This document shows positions 17,330 to 26,831 of a DNA stretch of 64,000 nt, in pieces. Origin of the DNA: an uncultured Burkholderiales bacterium (GTDB lineage: Bacteria > Pseudomonadota > Gammaproteobacteria > Burkholderiales > Burkholderiaceae_C); contig CAIMTJ010000067.1 of the NCBI GenBank assembly GCA_903844385.1, forward strand, positions 22,894 to 86,893, written 5' to 3'. Each line of letters opens with the position of its first letter. The first letter of the stretch is position 1. The notes beneath the pieces were generated by a model. It was not told the DNA's origin. It made no database searches and saw only the letters and a program-made list of their open reading frames with translations. A program made the position numbers and the translations under genes.

Positions 17330-18166
17330 ATGACCCACAGCACCTCCCATCCTTGTCAATACGAAGACTTTATGCGCCATGTGTTCACCCACGGGGTGCA
17401 CAAGGAAGACCGCACTGGAACGGGCACGCGCAGTGTTTTTGGCCACCAAATGCGCTTTGATTTGAACCAAGGGTTTCCCTTGGTGACCACCAAAAAAGTC
17501 CACCTGAGATCGATCATTCAGGAGTTGCTGTGGTTCTTGAGTGGTTCGAGCAACAACTTATGGCTGCAAGAGCGCGGTGTCACCATCTGGAACGAATGGG
17601 CCAAGGAAGATGGAGATCTGGGGCCAGTGTATGGGGTGCAGTGGCGGAGTTGGCCCGCGCCCGATGGACAACACATCGACCAAATTGCCGATCTCATGAA
17701 AACACTGCAAACAAATCCCGACTCGCGACGCATGATCGTGAGCGCTTGGAACGTGGCCGATTTGTCCAAGATGGCGCTCATGCCGTGTCATGCTTTTTTT
17801 CAGTTTTATGTGGCACCAAGCACCACCCCCGGCGGCAAAGGTCGTTTGAGTTGCCAGCTCTATCAACGCAGTGCCGACATCTTTTTGGGGGTGCCTTTTA
17901 ACATCGCGAGCTATGCACTTCTCACCCACATGATCGCCCAACAAAGCGACCTCGATGTAGGAGAATTCATTTGGACCGGGGGAGACTGTCACATTTATAC
18001 CAACCACTTTGAGCAAGTTCAGCTCCAACTCTCCAGAGCGCCGCACCCCTACCCAACGCTGCAGATCAAACGCCGAGCTGACAGTATTTTTGACTATCAG
18101 TATGAAGACTTTGAAGTCCTCAACTACGTGAGTCATGATGCCATCAAAGCACCCGTGGCCGTTTGA
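17330..18166 (+). CDS. thyA: Thymidylate synthase
   Basis: ThyA methylates dUMP to dTMP using methylenetetrahydrofolate. The 278-aa protein contains [19 protein letters not shown], the [18 protein letters not shown] region, [11 protein letters not shown] and the nucleophile Cys153 in [14 protein letters not shown], then [30 protein letters not shown], and the C-terminal IKAPVAV. ATG 17330 is preferred over the TTG at 17324. folA follows 47 bp downstream, the usual partner because ThyA produces dihydrofolate. Confidence 0.97.
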   Translation: MTHSTSHPCQYEDFMRHVFTHGVHKEDRTGTGTRSVFGHQMRFDLNQGFPLVTTKKVHLRSIIQELLWFLSGSSNNLWLQERGVTIWNEWAKEDGDLGPVYGVQWRSWPAPDGQHIDQIADLMKTLQTNPDSRRMIVSAWNVADLSKMALMPCHAFFQFYVAPSTTPGGKGRLSCQLYQRSADIFLGVPFNIASYALLTHMIAQQSDLDVGEFIWTGGDCHIYTNHFEQVQLQLSRAPHPYPTLQIKRRADSIFDYQYEDFEVLNYVSHDAIKAPVAV

Positions 18167-18212
18167 GGTCTCTAGCGCATGAGGCATGTTGTCCAGAGGG
18201 CTTTCTAAGACC

Positions 18213-18725
18213 ATGAATTTGATTTTTGCCTCCTCCATGAACGGCGTCATCGGTCACAATAACCAGCTGCCTTGGCACTTGCCCGAGGACTTGGCGCACT
18301 TTAAAAAACTCACCCTCGGGCAAGTGGTGCTCATGGGGCGCAAAACCTGGGAATCGATTCCTGCGCAGTTCAGACCCCTGCCAGGCCGAGACAATTGGGT
18401 GCTCACCCGCCAAAGTCTCTGGAATCCAACGGGGGCGCGTGTTTTTACCGACCTCTCGTTGGCTCAAGCCGCACTCCAGCGCGAGCACCCCGCCAAAGAG
18501 CTCTGGGTGATTGGAGGTGCTGAGGTCTACGCCCAGGCCATGGCGTACGCCCAACGGATAGAACTCACTTTGATCGAAAAAAACTACGAGGGTGACGCGT
18601 TGGCACCCAAGATCGATGCAAACTGGGCGACAATATCAAAAGAAACTCATTCAACCCCAAGTGGTTTGGTTTACCACTTTATTTCTTACCAACGTACCCC
18701 ACTAAGGAGCGACCATGTCAGATGA
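18213..18725 (+). CDS. folA: Dihydrofolate reductase
   Basis: FolA reduces dihydrofolate to tetrahydrofolate with NADPH. The 170-aa product shows MNLIFASSMNGVIGHNNQLPWHLPEDLAHFK (in part), with the catalytic acidic residue in LPEDLAHFKK, GRKTWESIP, WVLTR and the NADPH-binding IGGAEVYAQA. The ATG at 18213 gives the normal N-terminus; an in-frame ATG at 18186 would add nine residues. Its 3' end overlaps the next gene by 11 bp and carries that gene's AGGAG site. Confidence 0.95.
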   Translation: MNLIFASSMNGVIGHNNQLPWHLPEDLAHFKKLTLGQVVLMGRKTWESIPAQFRPLPGRDNWVLTRQSLWNPTGARVFTDLSLAQAALQREHPAKELWVIGGAEVYAQAMAYAQRIELTLIEKNYEGDALAPKIDANWATISKETHSTPSGLVYHFISYQRTPLRSDHVR

Positions 18726-19296
18726 TGAATTCCACGTTCACGGACCCCACGACCACGAACTCGAGCACGCCGGTCACGGCGGCGGCCATGAATCACAAGG
18801 CATGACCAGCCAAATTGCCATGTTCACGGCCATCATCGCGACCGTCGGTGCCATTTTTGGATACATGGGAGGTGCCACACAAGCCAATGCTGGCCTTTAT
18901 AAGAACAACGCGGCCATTTCAAAAACTGAGGCTTCTAATCAGTGGAATTACTACCAAGCCAAGAGCTCTAAGCAAAATTTAAGCGAGCTGGCCAAGGAAA
19001 TTGCACCAGCCAAAAAAGATTTCTATGACGAAGAAATCAAGCGCTACAAAACAGAGAAAAGCGATATCAAGAAAAATGCCGAAGCGCTCGAGAGCAAAAG
19101 TAAAGAGTGGGATGAAAAGTCGGATGAAGAAATGCATCAGCACCATCGCTGGGCACAGGCGACCACCGCACTTCAAATCTCCATCGCTTTGGCAGCGATT
19201 GCCTTGCTGACTCGCAGAAAATGGCTCCAAAAAGGCATGATGGGCATGGGTGCGCTTGGTCTGGTTTTGGGTGCCTTGGCCGCACTGCACATCTGA
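18715..19296 (+). CDS. DUF4337 domain-containing membrane protein
   Basis: A 193-aa protein of the uncharacterised DUF4337 family. The N-terminus (residues 1-27) is rich in His, Asp and Glu, suggestive of metal binding. Next is one hydrophobic helix (about 30-52), a charged coiled-coil-like stretch (about 60-140, rich in Lys and Glu, with the family-type NQWNYYQAKSSKQ at 80-92), and two more hydrophobic segments near the C-terminus. AGGAG precedes ATG 18715 inside folA, so it is probably cotranscribed with thyA-folA. Function unknown. Confidence 0.82.
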   Translation: MSDDEFHVHGPHDHELEHAGHGGGHESQGMTSQIAMFTAIIATVGAIFGYMGGATQANAGLYKNNAAISKTEASNQWNYYQAKSSKQNLSELAKEIAPAKKDFYDEEIKRYKTEKSDIKKNAEALESKSKEWDEKSDEEMHQHHRWAQATTALQISIALAAIALLTRRKWLQKGMMGMGALGLVLGALAALHI

Positions 19297-19348
19297 ACTG
19301 GCGCTGGAAGGTGGCGAGTCTGAGTCTTGACGCCGCAGAGGAATAAGC

Positions 19349-20128
19349 ATGAGACTGGCCACGTGGAATGTGAACTCTTTGAATGTTCGCTTGGATCAAG
19401 TCCTGGCATGGCTTGAGCATTCACCTGAAGGCTCCAAAGTCGACGTCTTGGTCTTGCAAGAGACCAAATTGAGCGACGACATGTTTCCTTTCCAAGCGTT
19501 CACCAGAGCGGGTTTTGATTTGTCCTTTTTTGGGCAAAAGACCTACAACGGCGTGGCGCTGATTTCGCGCCACCCCATCTCATCGGTTGTGAAAAACATG
19601 CCCACCTTGGATGACCCCATGGCGCGTGTGATCAGCGCCAAGGTCTTGGGGCTCAGGGTCATTGGGGCGTATTTCCCCAACGGACAAGATCCCCTGAGCG
19701 ACAAATTCGTCTACAAAATGAAGTGGCTCAGCGCCCTCCAAGCTTGGCTCACGACGCTGCGCCTAGAGCCTGAGCCTATCGTCTTGATGGGGGACTTCAA
19801 CATCACGTGGGATGACTTGGATGTGTGGGATCCTGTGGGTTTAAAGGACAGCATCCACTGCACCCACCAAGAGCGCGAACACTTCCAAGCCCTGGTGGAC
19901 TTGGGCCTATTGGATGCACACCGAAGTATTCACCCTGAAGGGAAGAAATTCTCTTGGTGGGATTACCGTGAAGGCGGATGGCCACGCAACAAGGGGATGC
20001 GCATTGATCACATCTTACTCAGCCTCAGTCTCAAAGAAAGACTGCTGGCCTGTGAGATTGACACAGAACCACGCGGGCATGAAAGGCCCAGCGACCACGC
20101 CCCTGTGTGGGTGGATTTGAAAGACTAG
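19349..20128 (+). CDS. xth: Exodeoxyribonuclease III (AP endonuclease)
   Basis: A member of the exonuclease III/APE1 family that cleaves abasic sites and removes 3' blocks in base-excision repair. Over 259 aa it has ATWNVNSLNVRLDQV at residues 4-18, the metal ligand Glu in LQETKL, FPNGQDPLSDKFVYKMKWL (in part), VLMGDFNI with the active-site Asp and Asn, the IDHILLS motif and the catalytic ERPSDHAPVW near the C-terminus. Length is typical. Confidence 0.95.
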   Translation: MRLATWNVNSLNVRLDQVLAWLEHSPEGSKVDVLVLQETKLSDDMFPFQAFTRAGFDLSFFGQKTYNGVALISRHPISSVVKNMPTLDDPMARVISAKVLGLRVIGAYFPNGQDPLSDKFVYKMKWLSALQAWLTTLRLEPEPIVLMGDFNITWDDLDVWDPVGLKDSIHCTHQEREHFQALVDLGLLDAHRSIHPEGKKFSWWDYREGGWPRNKGMRIDHILLSLSLKERLLACEIDTEPRGHERPSDHAPVWVDLKD

Positions 20129-20457
20129 GCCACCCTTTTTGGGGGGTGAACTGTTGAAACATCAGTCACACAATCCATTCCTCATCAAGACGTCCATAGA
20201 CCAGCAGCTTGAAGAACTTGGTCTGTAATCAAACGGTTTTCAACTGCTCCTCATCCAGATACTCTAGTCAGGGGCAAAGCCAATAGGAAGCTGATTCAAC
20301 GGCCGACTTGTTTTGAGGGGTGATGAATGTGAACGTGAAGTTCAGAAAGACGACCACCTCACCGCTTTGCCATCGCCCAAAAACAACCATTTCACCAACT
20401 GGTATTTCTTCAAAACTCCTTCCCCAGTGAGCACAGATAAGCATCACAGCCCAGCAT
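20129..20457. other. Gap with no supported gene, AT-rich downstream
   Basis: This stretch of about 330 bp follows xth. Right after the xth stop, CACCC (20131-20135) and GGGTG (20144-20148) could form a weak G/C hairpin. The remainder is more AT-rich than the preceding genes. A short plus-strand open frame at 20313-20507 has no ribosome site or recognisable content. Confidence 0.5.
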
Positions 20458-20820
20458 ATGAGTTATCTCAAAATTTATCCAAAGCGAATCATCGCCACCC
20501 TCAATAACGAAGCTTGCTTTGAGGGGGTATTGATCTTGAGCATTGAGCAATATGGATTGTTGACCAATGACAAGAAGTGCGATGTGAAGATTGCACAAGA
20601 TCGTGGGATGTGGCAGATCTGGGTACAACCAGTCTCAGGGGTGGAGACACCGCAGTACAAGCAATTTGTGGAGAGCCTCAATCACTATCTTTTTACGGTC
20701 CTAAAGGCAACTCCACTGTCCAACGATAAGGAGCAACTCTTGTTTGAGGTTTTCTTTGACAGCATTTATTTTGACCTATCAGGGCAAGAGCCGGTCATGC
20801 TAAAAATACCCAGTGAATAA
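20458..20820 (+). CDS. Hypothetical protein, 120 aa
   Basis: An unrecognised soluble protein without signal peptide, mixed alpha/beta in appearance (MSYLKIYPKRIIATLNNEAC, then alternating hydrophobic strands and an acidic middle). The composition is protein-like: balanced charges, a regular hydrophobic pattern and few rare residues. There is no convincing ribosome site before ATG 20458. It lies in a lower-GC segment between xth and a convergent Bug gene. Confidence 0.5.
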   Translation: MSYLKIYPKRIIATLNNEACFEGVLILSIEQYGLLTNDKKCDVKIAQDRGMWQIWVQPVSGVETPQYKQFVESLNHYLFTVLKATPLSNDKEQLLFEVFFDSIYFDLSGQEPVMLKIPSE

Positions 20821-20879
20821 ATAACAAGACGATACACTCATTGCTCTATTTTGGAGGGCACCATGACGTCTAAACGTCA

Positions 20880-21866
20880 TCATTCTTCAGGAATAAATCC
20901 TGAATCTTTAACGATGTTCCCCCAACGAACCATATCGGCCTTCAACAGCGCTGCCGTGTTTTCTGGGGTACTTTGAATCGGATCACTGCCCTGTTTGGCA
21001 AATGATTCCCTCAATGCAGGCGACTTGAGGGCTTCATTGACTATGGTTGAAGTCTTTAGAACAATACTTTTGGGCGTGTTGGCAGGCATGAACAAGCCAA
21101 GCCATGGTTCGCACACCAAATCACTGTATCCCAACTCGACCATCGTTGGCACATCTGGCAAGAACCTGCTGCGCTTGAGCCCAGTTGTTGCAAGAGCCCT
21201 GAGTCGAGGCGTTCCCAGTCTTGGCAGAGCTTCGCCAAGCGAGCTGAAAATACTGGCAATTTGCCCGCCCATCACATCAACAAGGGCTGGAGCATTACCC
21301 TTGTAGGGCACATGCAGGAGTTGGTAATTCGCAGCTTTAGCAAACATCACGCCTGTAAAGTGAGGCGCAGCCCCCGCACCACTCGAAGCATAGGCTGCAA
21401 GGTTTGGATTAGATTTACACCAGGCAATGAATTCCCCAGGTGTCTTGACGCTTTCGGGCACGCTTGGGCCGACGCAAAAAACCAAAGGACTTGAGTTGAC
21501 GATAGAGACTGGACTGAAATCAGCGATAGGATCGTAGTTGATCTTCTTAAAACTAAACGGTGCAAGAGAGAGCGAGAAATCGGGTGTAAAGAGCATGGTT
21601 GAGCCATCAGGTGGGCTATTTTTCACATACTCCACCGCGAGGCGAGATGCCGCTCCAGGCTTTGCTTCAATGATAAGACCGCCAGGATAGGAGTCAGTCA
21701 TATTTTGAACCAAAGGGCGCAATGCTGAATCCACACCACCACCCGGCGGAAAGCCAATGATGATGCGAGTCACTTTCGCAGTTTGAGCAAAAACGCTATT
21801 GAGTAAAAACTGAGGGGCCAGGCAGCCAATCGCATTGATGACAGCTCGACGTTGCATGTTTGACAT
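20880..21866 (-). CDS. Bug-family substrate-binding protein (second copy)
   Basis: A periplasmic tripartite tricarboxylate transporter receptor of 328 aa. A signal peptide starting MSNMQRRAVINAIGCLAPQF ends near FAQ. The mature protein shows TRIIIGFPPGGGVDSALRPL, the family's ligand-loop region, HVPYKGNAPALVDVMGGQI and the C-terminal helix pattern. AAGGGA precedes ATG 21866; the frame is open to 21974 but that part is not signal-like. No TctA/B genes are adjacent. It is unlike the Bug protein at 5082 in its leader and loops, so the two likely bind different ligands. Confidence 0.88.
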   Translation of the reverse strand: MSNMQRRAVINAIGCLAPQFLLNSVFAQTAKVTRIIIGFPPGGGVDSALRPLVQNMTDSYPGGLIIEAKPGAASRLAVEYVKNSPPDGSTMLFTPDFSLSLAPFSFKKINYDPIADFSPVSIVNSSPLVFCVGPSVPESVKTPGEFIAWCKSNPNLAAYASSGAGAAPHFTGVMFAKAANYQLLHVPYKGNAPALVDVMGGQIASIFSSLGEALPRLGTPRLRALATTGLKRSRFLPDVPTMVELGYSDLVCEPWLGLFMPANTPKSIVLKTSTIVNEALKSPALRESFAKQGSDPIQSTPENTAALLKADMVRWGNIVKDSGFIPEE

Positions 21867-22234
21867 TAAATTTTCCCTTGCGGTGCTATTGAATCCACTG
21901 ACACATTGGTTTGATTGATCAAATCTTTTTTTCCAAGCACTAAGATTTAGATAGATGAGGAGTTTTGATCCCACAGCATTTCAATTCCAATGCTGGCTTT
22001 GGTATTGACCATTTCAAAAATGGAAAAGACTTTGCTGATAAATCATTTTTAACCAAAATGCAGGAGTGTTCTACAAGGGTAAACATCTATATGAGTTTTG
22101 TAGACTTTTGATCGGTATACCCTATCGGGGATCAAGACCCTGCTGAGCACATTGGGCCTTGAGTGAACACCATTAAGAACTGGAATTTTTCAATCCAATG
22201 ACTGCACCATCATTGCAGCCGGACATCGATGGTT
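21867..22234. other. AT-rich gap of about 370 bp
   Basis: No gene is supported here. A perfect 8-bp palindrome GGTATACC lies at 22114-22121 and could be an operator. It probably contains the promoter for the Bug gene (-) and the 3' region of the MetA-like gene (-). I could not assign promoter boxes. Confidence 0.45.
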
Positions 22235-23140
22235 CTAGAAATTTTTCGCCAATCGAATTGCAAAAACTCGGGGTTGGATGAATCCATTTTTAACTTCGAT
22301 GTCTCTGCCGTACTGCAACGAGAGTCTTCCCCAATCAGTCGATGCTTGCGCACTGAGCAAAAACCGCTGCGTTTGAGCCGAGTTATTTTGGTAGACATGA
22401 TTGATTTCAGTGGCCCCTCCCACAACATAAAAATAAGACACACCTAAAGTGAACATCTCATTTATTTTATAAATGGGTCCCAGTTGGGTTGTGGTCAAAG
22501 CGTTTTGTGACAAAGAAACCTGGGTAGGGGATAAACAAGCGGCAGCACACTGATTGTTACCACCAAAGTGCATTGAATCAATCGCGATCATTCCATCAAG
22601 ATTGCCCACAATGGGGGTTTGAAATCCAATTTGTACATCCAATACATGTTGTTTGATCCCCAAATTGAGAGATTGGGCGCTTGAATAAGCACCCGTTGGA
22701 AGCACCAAAAAGGCGGCCAAGCCCAGATAACGTCGAGACTCTCGATTGGCATAGGGCCAAATGGCCGCTGCCAATGTGATATCCCCCACACCCGTGCTTG
22801 AGGGTTGGCTGGATAGGGAGCCCTCAGGCTTGAGGGTACCTAGGGGGACTTGAATATAAGACAAAGCGGGTAGATCCGCAACCGTATGACTTGTGGCCAA
22901 TCTGATAATATCAAAGTGACTGTGCACCTTAGGATTGCCATAGGGCATTTTGGTCACCAATGTGCCGTTTTTATACAAATTGGTATTTTCTGTATCGTAA
23001 TAGGACAGAGTGATGATATTTTTATCGGCCTGTGGAGCAACGATATCGTTGGGCTGTAAATCGATTGCCCACCCCAGCCGTGGGATCACAAGGCATGCAA
23101 TAAGAAGCGCAGCAAGGTGGGTTTGAGTGAAGTAGCGCAT
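22235..23140 (-). CDS. Outer-membrane transporter, phenol MetA-pathway (SphA) family
   Basis: A predicted beta-barrel of about 300 aa in the outer membrane. It has a signal peptide (MRYFTQTHLAALLIACLVIP, cleavage near GWA) and a mature part of alternating polar/hydrophobic strands with the PF13557-type pattern: SHFDIIRLATS, SSTGVGDITLAAAIWPYAN, LGLAAFLVLPTGAY, DVQIGFQTPI, and a C-terminal aromatic end (LAKNF). Proteins of this family occur in aromatic-compound degradation clusters and are thought to help uptake. Start ATG 23140 has GGA eight bases upstream; ATG 23149 is an alternative. No catabolic genes flank it except a VOC protein. Confidence 0.75.
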   Translation of the reverse strand: MRYFTQTHLAALLIACLVIPRLGWAIDLQPNDIVAPQADKNIITLSYYDTENTNLYKNGTLVTKMPYGNPKVHSHFDIIRLATSHTVADLPALSYIQVPLGTLKPEGSLSSQPSSTGVGDITLAAAIWPYANRESRRYLGLAAFLVLPTGAYSSAQSLNLGIKQHVLDVQIGFQTPIVGNLDGMIAIDSMHFGGNNQCAAACLSPTQVSLSQNALTTTQLGPIYKINEMFTLGVSYFYVVGGATEINHVYQNNSAQTQRFLLSAQASTDWGRLSLQYGRDIEVKNGFIQPRVFAIRLAKNF

Positions 23141-23287
23141 GATTGTCATCCATCGACTTTTTAATATGAAATCTATTATTGAATGTAAGTCAAAATGGAT
23201 CAAAGCACATTCTCCTTGATTCACGACGGGGAATCGATAAAAAACCTTTACAGTGTGAATGTTGGTAGCCCAATGCCTGATCGCAAG

Positions 23288-23737
23288 TTAAGCCTTGGGG
23301 TCATAAAAGACCAGGCCTGGGATGTCCAACGCCTTTTGCGTGCTCATATCGGCACGAAGCTCAATGGTATTTCGATCTGGATCGCGAAAAAAGATCGACA
23401 CTTGACCGTCTCCAAACGTCACGGGGCCTTGGGTAATGGGGATTTGGTGCTCTTGGAGTGTTTTCATCGCTTGCACGATATCGTTGACCCTGAGTGCGAC
23501 GTGCGTGATACCTGGGTGCTTGACGGGCAGATCCATCAAAATATTTTTTCCCTCTAACGTATCCACACCATTGAGGATTAAATTGAGCTCCACACCGGCG
23601 GGATTTTTAATGATTGCCACCGAATCAAAATCCGGCTCATCAGATAGTTGAAAGCCCAAAACGCCATAAAACGCAAGCGCTGTCTCGCGCTGCGTCACCC
23701 GAATGCCGATGTGATCAATTTGTTCAATTTCAATCAT
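23288..23737 (-). CDS. VOC-family (glyoxalase/bleomycin-resistance fold) protein
   Basis: A 149-aa vicinal-oxygen-chelate protein. It contains IDHIGIRVTQRETALAFYGVLGF (start of the first motif, with metal-ligand His9), GVELNLIL with Glu, the second module HPGITHVALRVNDIVQAM with His, and FFRDPDRNTIEL with the final Glu. These are the four usual metal ligands of glyoxalase I-like enzymes. Reaction and substrate are unknown. ATG 23737 is preferred to an ATG ten codons upstream, as it gives the standard N-terminus. Confidence 0.85.
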   Translation of the reverse strand: MIEIEQIDHIGIRVTQRETALAFYGVLGFQLSDEPDFDSVAIIKNPAGVELNLILNGVDTLEGKNILMDLPVKHPGITHVALRVNDIVQAMKTLQEHQIPITQGPVTFGDGQVSIFFRDPDRNTIELRADMSTQKALDIPGLVFYDPKA

Positions 23738-23826
23738 GAAATGAAGACCCTCGGTATTGAAATGCAAATTGAGCCCTGCAAGAGCTTTATCTTTCTAATG
23801 ACAATGGGATGATAGCGCCATTGAAA

Positions 23827-25554
23827 TCAATCTTCAAGTCCGAGCTCTTGAATTTTTCGAGTGATCGTGTTTCGACCTATACCGAGTTTTTGCGCTGCCT
23901 CAATGCGGCGACCCCTTGTATTGCTCAGTGCGGTCTGGATGAGCTTGGCTTCAAAACGCTTGCTCAAAATATCCCATACATCGCCCAAACCGAGCGCTAA
24001 CAAGGCACTGGCCTCATGCTCCAAAAGTCGCTCCCAGTCAGCAGGGTCTGCGCTGGCAATCGCTAATCCTTCTGTAAGTGGGTTTGCCAAATCAAACGGA
24101 CTTGTCAATGCAATGGGGGCCTGTGGATTGACCCCGGATTGCCCCCTCAGCAAATCTACAGATGGGCTCGAGGCATAACGGGATGAGTCACTCGCATCAC
24201 TTGGCATCAAGGCCACATCGCCAAAAACATTATCCAGACCGTGGCGTTGAAAATCTCTGCCCAGACCCGTTAAGTCGCCCGCCCGCTCAAGGTGGCTATC
24301 CACCGTGCTAGAAGCGCTCGCACTTGAGAGTTGCAGTCCCGTGTTGCTTTGAAGCGCCATGACAGGACTGGCACCCTGATAGGAGGAAAAGAAACTCAAC
24401 ACTTCAGGCGGAAGATCCTTGGGTTCAATCAACTGAGCTGGGGCCATGACGCTCAACCAGTGACAGATGTTTTCGAGTTGACGCACATTGCCTGGAAAAT
24501 TGAATTGCTGCAGAATATGGATGGCTGAATCAGTGATGCGCTTGGGATCAACACCGAGTTGCACGGCACTGTGCTGTAAAAAATGTCGAGTCAATACGGG
24601 CACATCCTCTCGCCGCTCACGCAGTGCTGGCAATCGCAGCCGAATGACATTCAAGCGGTGGTACAAGTCTTCGCGAAACACACCGGCCTTAACGCGTTGC
24701 TCCAAGTCTTGGTGCGTTGCCGCAATCACACGTACGTTGGCTTTAATGCTGGTGTGGCCGCCCACTCTGTAAAAATTGCCATCGCTCAAAATACGAAGCA
24801 GTCGGGTCTGCAAATCAAAGGGCATATCGCCAATCTCATCGAGAAAGAGGGTGCCTCCTTCTGCTTGCTCAAAGCGGCCTCGGCGCATGGTTTGGGCACC
24901 TGTGAAAGCGCCCCGCTCATGACCAAACAATTCACTTTCCAGTAAATCCTTCGGAATGGCTGCGGTATTGATTGCAACAAAGGTGCCTTGGTGACGAACG
25001 GAGTGTTTATGCAGAGCTCGAGCAACCAGTTCTTTTCCTGACCCCGACTCTCCCGTGATCATGACGGTGACATTGCTTTGCGACAAACGACCAATCGCTC
25101 GAAAGACATCTTGCATCGCGGGTGCTTGTCCCAGCATCTCAGGTGCCACCTCGGAGACATAAGTACCGACGCTCTCGCGTTGACTTTCTTGCAAAGCGCG
25201 ACGGATGAGCTCCACCGCTTTGGGCACATCAAACGGCTTGGGCAAGTATTCAAACGCCCCGCCTTGAAAGGACGAGACCGCACTGTCCAAATCTGAATAA
25301 GCGGTCATGATGATGACGGCTGCAGCAGGAATTTTGGTCTTGATTTGGGTGAGCAAATCAAGACCTGAACCTCCAGGCATGCGAATATCACTCACCAGCA
25401 CCTGAGGTTGATCCTCTTGGAGAATGCCTTCCAATGCCAACATCACCTCGCGTGGATTGGTGAAGCTTCGGGTGGGCAAGCCTTCGCGCAACAGTGCCTT
25501 TTCAAGCACAAAGCGGATGGATTGATCATCATCGACGATCCAAATCGGTTTCAT
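23827..25554 (-). CDS. ntrC: Nitrogen regulator NtrC (sigma-54-dependent response regulator)
   Basis: NtrC activates sigma-54 promoters during nitrogen limitation when phosphorylated by NtrB. Receiver domain: residues 1-125, phosphoacceptor Asp56 in [16 protein letters not shown]+ domain: about 140-375, with Walker A GESGSGKE (168-175), the sigma-54 contact GAFTGA (215-220), and Walker [14 protein letters not shown]. The C-terminal Fis-type helix-turn-helix is at about 543-572 ([21 protein letters not shown]). At 575 aa it exceeds the usual ~470 aa because of a Ser/Asp-rich linker of about 120 residues (390-510). It lies 48 bp downstream of ntrB in the same direction, behind glnA, the classic order. 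Confidence 0.96.
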   Translation of the reverse strand: MKPIWIVDDDQSIRFVLEKALLREGLPTRSFTNPREVMLALEGILQEDQPQVLVSDIRMPGGSGLDLLTQIKTKIPAAAVIIMTAYSDLDSAVSSFQGGAFEYLPKPFDVPKAVELIRRALQESQRESVGTYVSEVAPEMLGQAPAMQDVFRAIGRLSQSNVTVMITGESGSGKELVARALHKHSVRHQGTFVAINTAAIPKDLLESELFGHERGAFTGAQTMRRGRFEQAEGGTLFLDEIGDMPFDLQTRLLRILSDGNFYRVGGHTSIKANVRVIAATHQDLEQRVKAGVFREDLYHRLNVIRLRLPALRERREDVPVLTRHFLQHSAVQLGVDPKRITDSAIHILQQFNFPGNVRQLENICHWLSVMAPAQLIEPKDLPPEVLSFFSSYQGASPVMALQSNTGLQLSSASASSTVDSHLERAGDLTGLGRDFQRHGLDNVFGDVALMPSDASDSSRYASSPSVDLLRGQSGVNPQAPIALTSPFDLANPLTEGLAIASADPADWERLLEHEASALLALGLGDVWDILSKRFEAKLIQTALSNTRGRRIEAAQKLGIGRNTITRKIQELGLED

Positions 25555-25602
25555 TTTTTAGCCAATGCCTTGCATAGTCAAACTTTACTGAAAAACAACT
25601 CT

Positions 25603-26703
25603 TTACTGCAAAGGGATCAAGATCTTGAAATCTGTTCTTCCTTTGATACTTTCACACTCAATCAAACCGTGGTGCTGCTGGATAAACGATTGAGCCAAAT
25701 TCAAACCCAAACCTGATCCACCATCACGCCCTGAGACCAGGGGAGAAAACAGCCGATCTTTGATCGCCGCTGGAACCCCAGGACCGTTGTCAATGACATG
25801 CAATTCCAGTGCCAATCGGAAGCGCTGATTGCTAAAAGAAATTTGCCTGGCCACCCTGGACTTCAAGATGATGACCGCATCGCCTTGTTCAATCCGCTCT
25901 GTCAGGGCTTGGGCCGCATTGTGCGCAATATTGAGAATCGCTTGGATGATTTGCTCCAAGTCGCCACGGAAATTGGGCAGCGACGTATCGTAGTCCCGCT
26001 GCACCTTCAGGCCCTTGGGAAATTCAGCCAAGATGAGGGAGCGCACCCGCTCAAAGATTTCATGGATATTGACATCCGAGACCACACGTGGCCGACGGTG
26101 AGGTGCCAATAAACGGTCTACCAGGGTCTGCAATCGGTCGGCTTCACGAATGATGACTTGGGTGAACTCAACCAAGTCCTTGGATACAATTTCCATTTGC
26201 AGCAACTGTGCTGCTCCGCGAATGCCACCCAAGGGATTTTTAATTTCATGGGCCAAATTACGGATCAACTCCTTATTGGCCTGCGCTTGATCCAAAATTC
26301 GGTCTTCTCTTTCCTTTCGGGCCTGCTGCTCCAACGGCAACAACTCAAACAAGACTTGTCCTTGCATGTCTGTAGGCGAGACCACCACGTGAACAGGCAT
26401 GGACTCAGCCGCACTTCTTTTTAAATGGGCATCGAACCTCAACACCGATGCGTGTTCTTGGCCTGCACTCTGAATGGCCGCAGTGATTTTTTGTGGCTCA
26501 AGGAATAGCTTTTCGAATAGTTGTCCTTCAATGGACCTCCTAGGCAGTCCCAATACCTCTTGCGTAGCTGCATTGGCAAAGACGACAACCCCAGCATCAT
26601 CAACCATCAGGAGCAAGGTGGCCAATAAGTGAAAAGCCTCCAAGTGCAAAGTGGTCTTTGCATTGGACTTCACGGCCAAAGGGGCAGAGTTGTTGGCGTT
26701 CAT
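25603..26703 (-). CDS. ntrB: Nitrogen sensor histidine kinase NtrB (NRII)
   Basis: NtrB is a soluble two-component kinase/phosphatase acting on NtrC and controlled by PII. Residues 20-130 form a PAS-like domain (LLATLLLMVDDAGVVVFANAAT, in part). The phosphoacceptor His152 is in RNLAHEIKNPLGG, and the ATPase domain contains ILNIAHNAAQAL (N box), VIDNGPGVP (G1) and GGSGLGLNLAQSFIQQHHG (G2). The 366-aa length is typical. It follows glnA by about 200 bp, with hairpins in between. Confidence 0.95.
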   Translation of the reverse strand: MNANNSAPLAVKSNAKTTLHLEAFHLLATLLLMVDDAGVVVFANAATQEVLGLPRRSIEGQLFEKLFLEPQKITAAIQSAGQEHASVLRFDAHLKRSAAESMPVHVVVSPTDMQGQVLFELLPLEQQARKEREDRILDQAQANKELIRNLAHEIKNPLGGIRGAAQLLQMEIVSKDLVEFTQVIIREADRLQTLVDRLLAPHRRPRVVSDVNIHEIFERVRSLILAEFPKGLKVQRDYDTSLPNFRGDLEQIIQAILNIAHNAAQALTERIEQGDAVIILKSRVARQISFSNQRFRLALELHVIDNGPGVPAAIKDRLFSPLVSGRDGGSGLGLNLAQSFIQQHHGLIECESIKGRTDFKILIPLQ

Positions 26704-26762
26704 GGTTGATGGTCTCCTTCAAACGGATGAGCTGTAAAGAGTAAGTCGCCCCTGCAAAACAC

Positions 26763-26811
26763 GGGTGACTCTCACCCCCTAGTTACTCGCACTCTCCCCT
26801 AGGGTAGAGTG
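26763..26811 (-). promoter_or_regulatory. Two hairpins in the ntrB leader
   Basis: GGGTGA-CTC-TCACCC (26763-26777) is a perfect six-base stem. CACTCT (26790-26795) pairs with AGAGTG (26806-26811), reinforced inside by CCC/GGG. Both lie between the glnA terminator and the ntrB start. They may stabilise or regulate readthrough mRNA into ntrBC. The structures are seen; the role is inferred. Confidence 0.4.
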
Positions 26812-26831
26812 AAAAGTGCAGAATCAAACTC

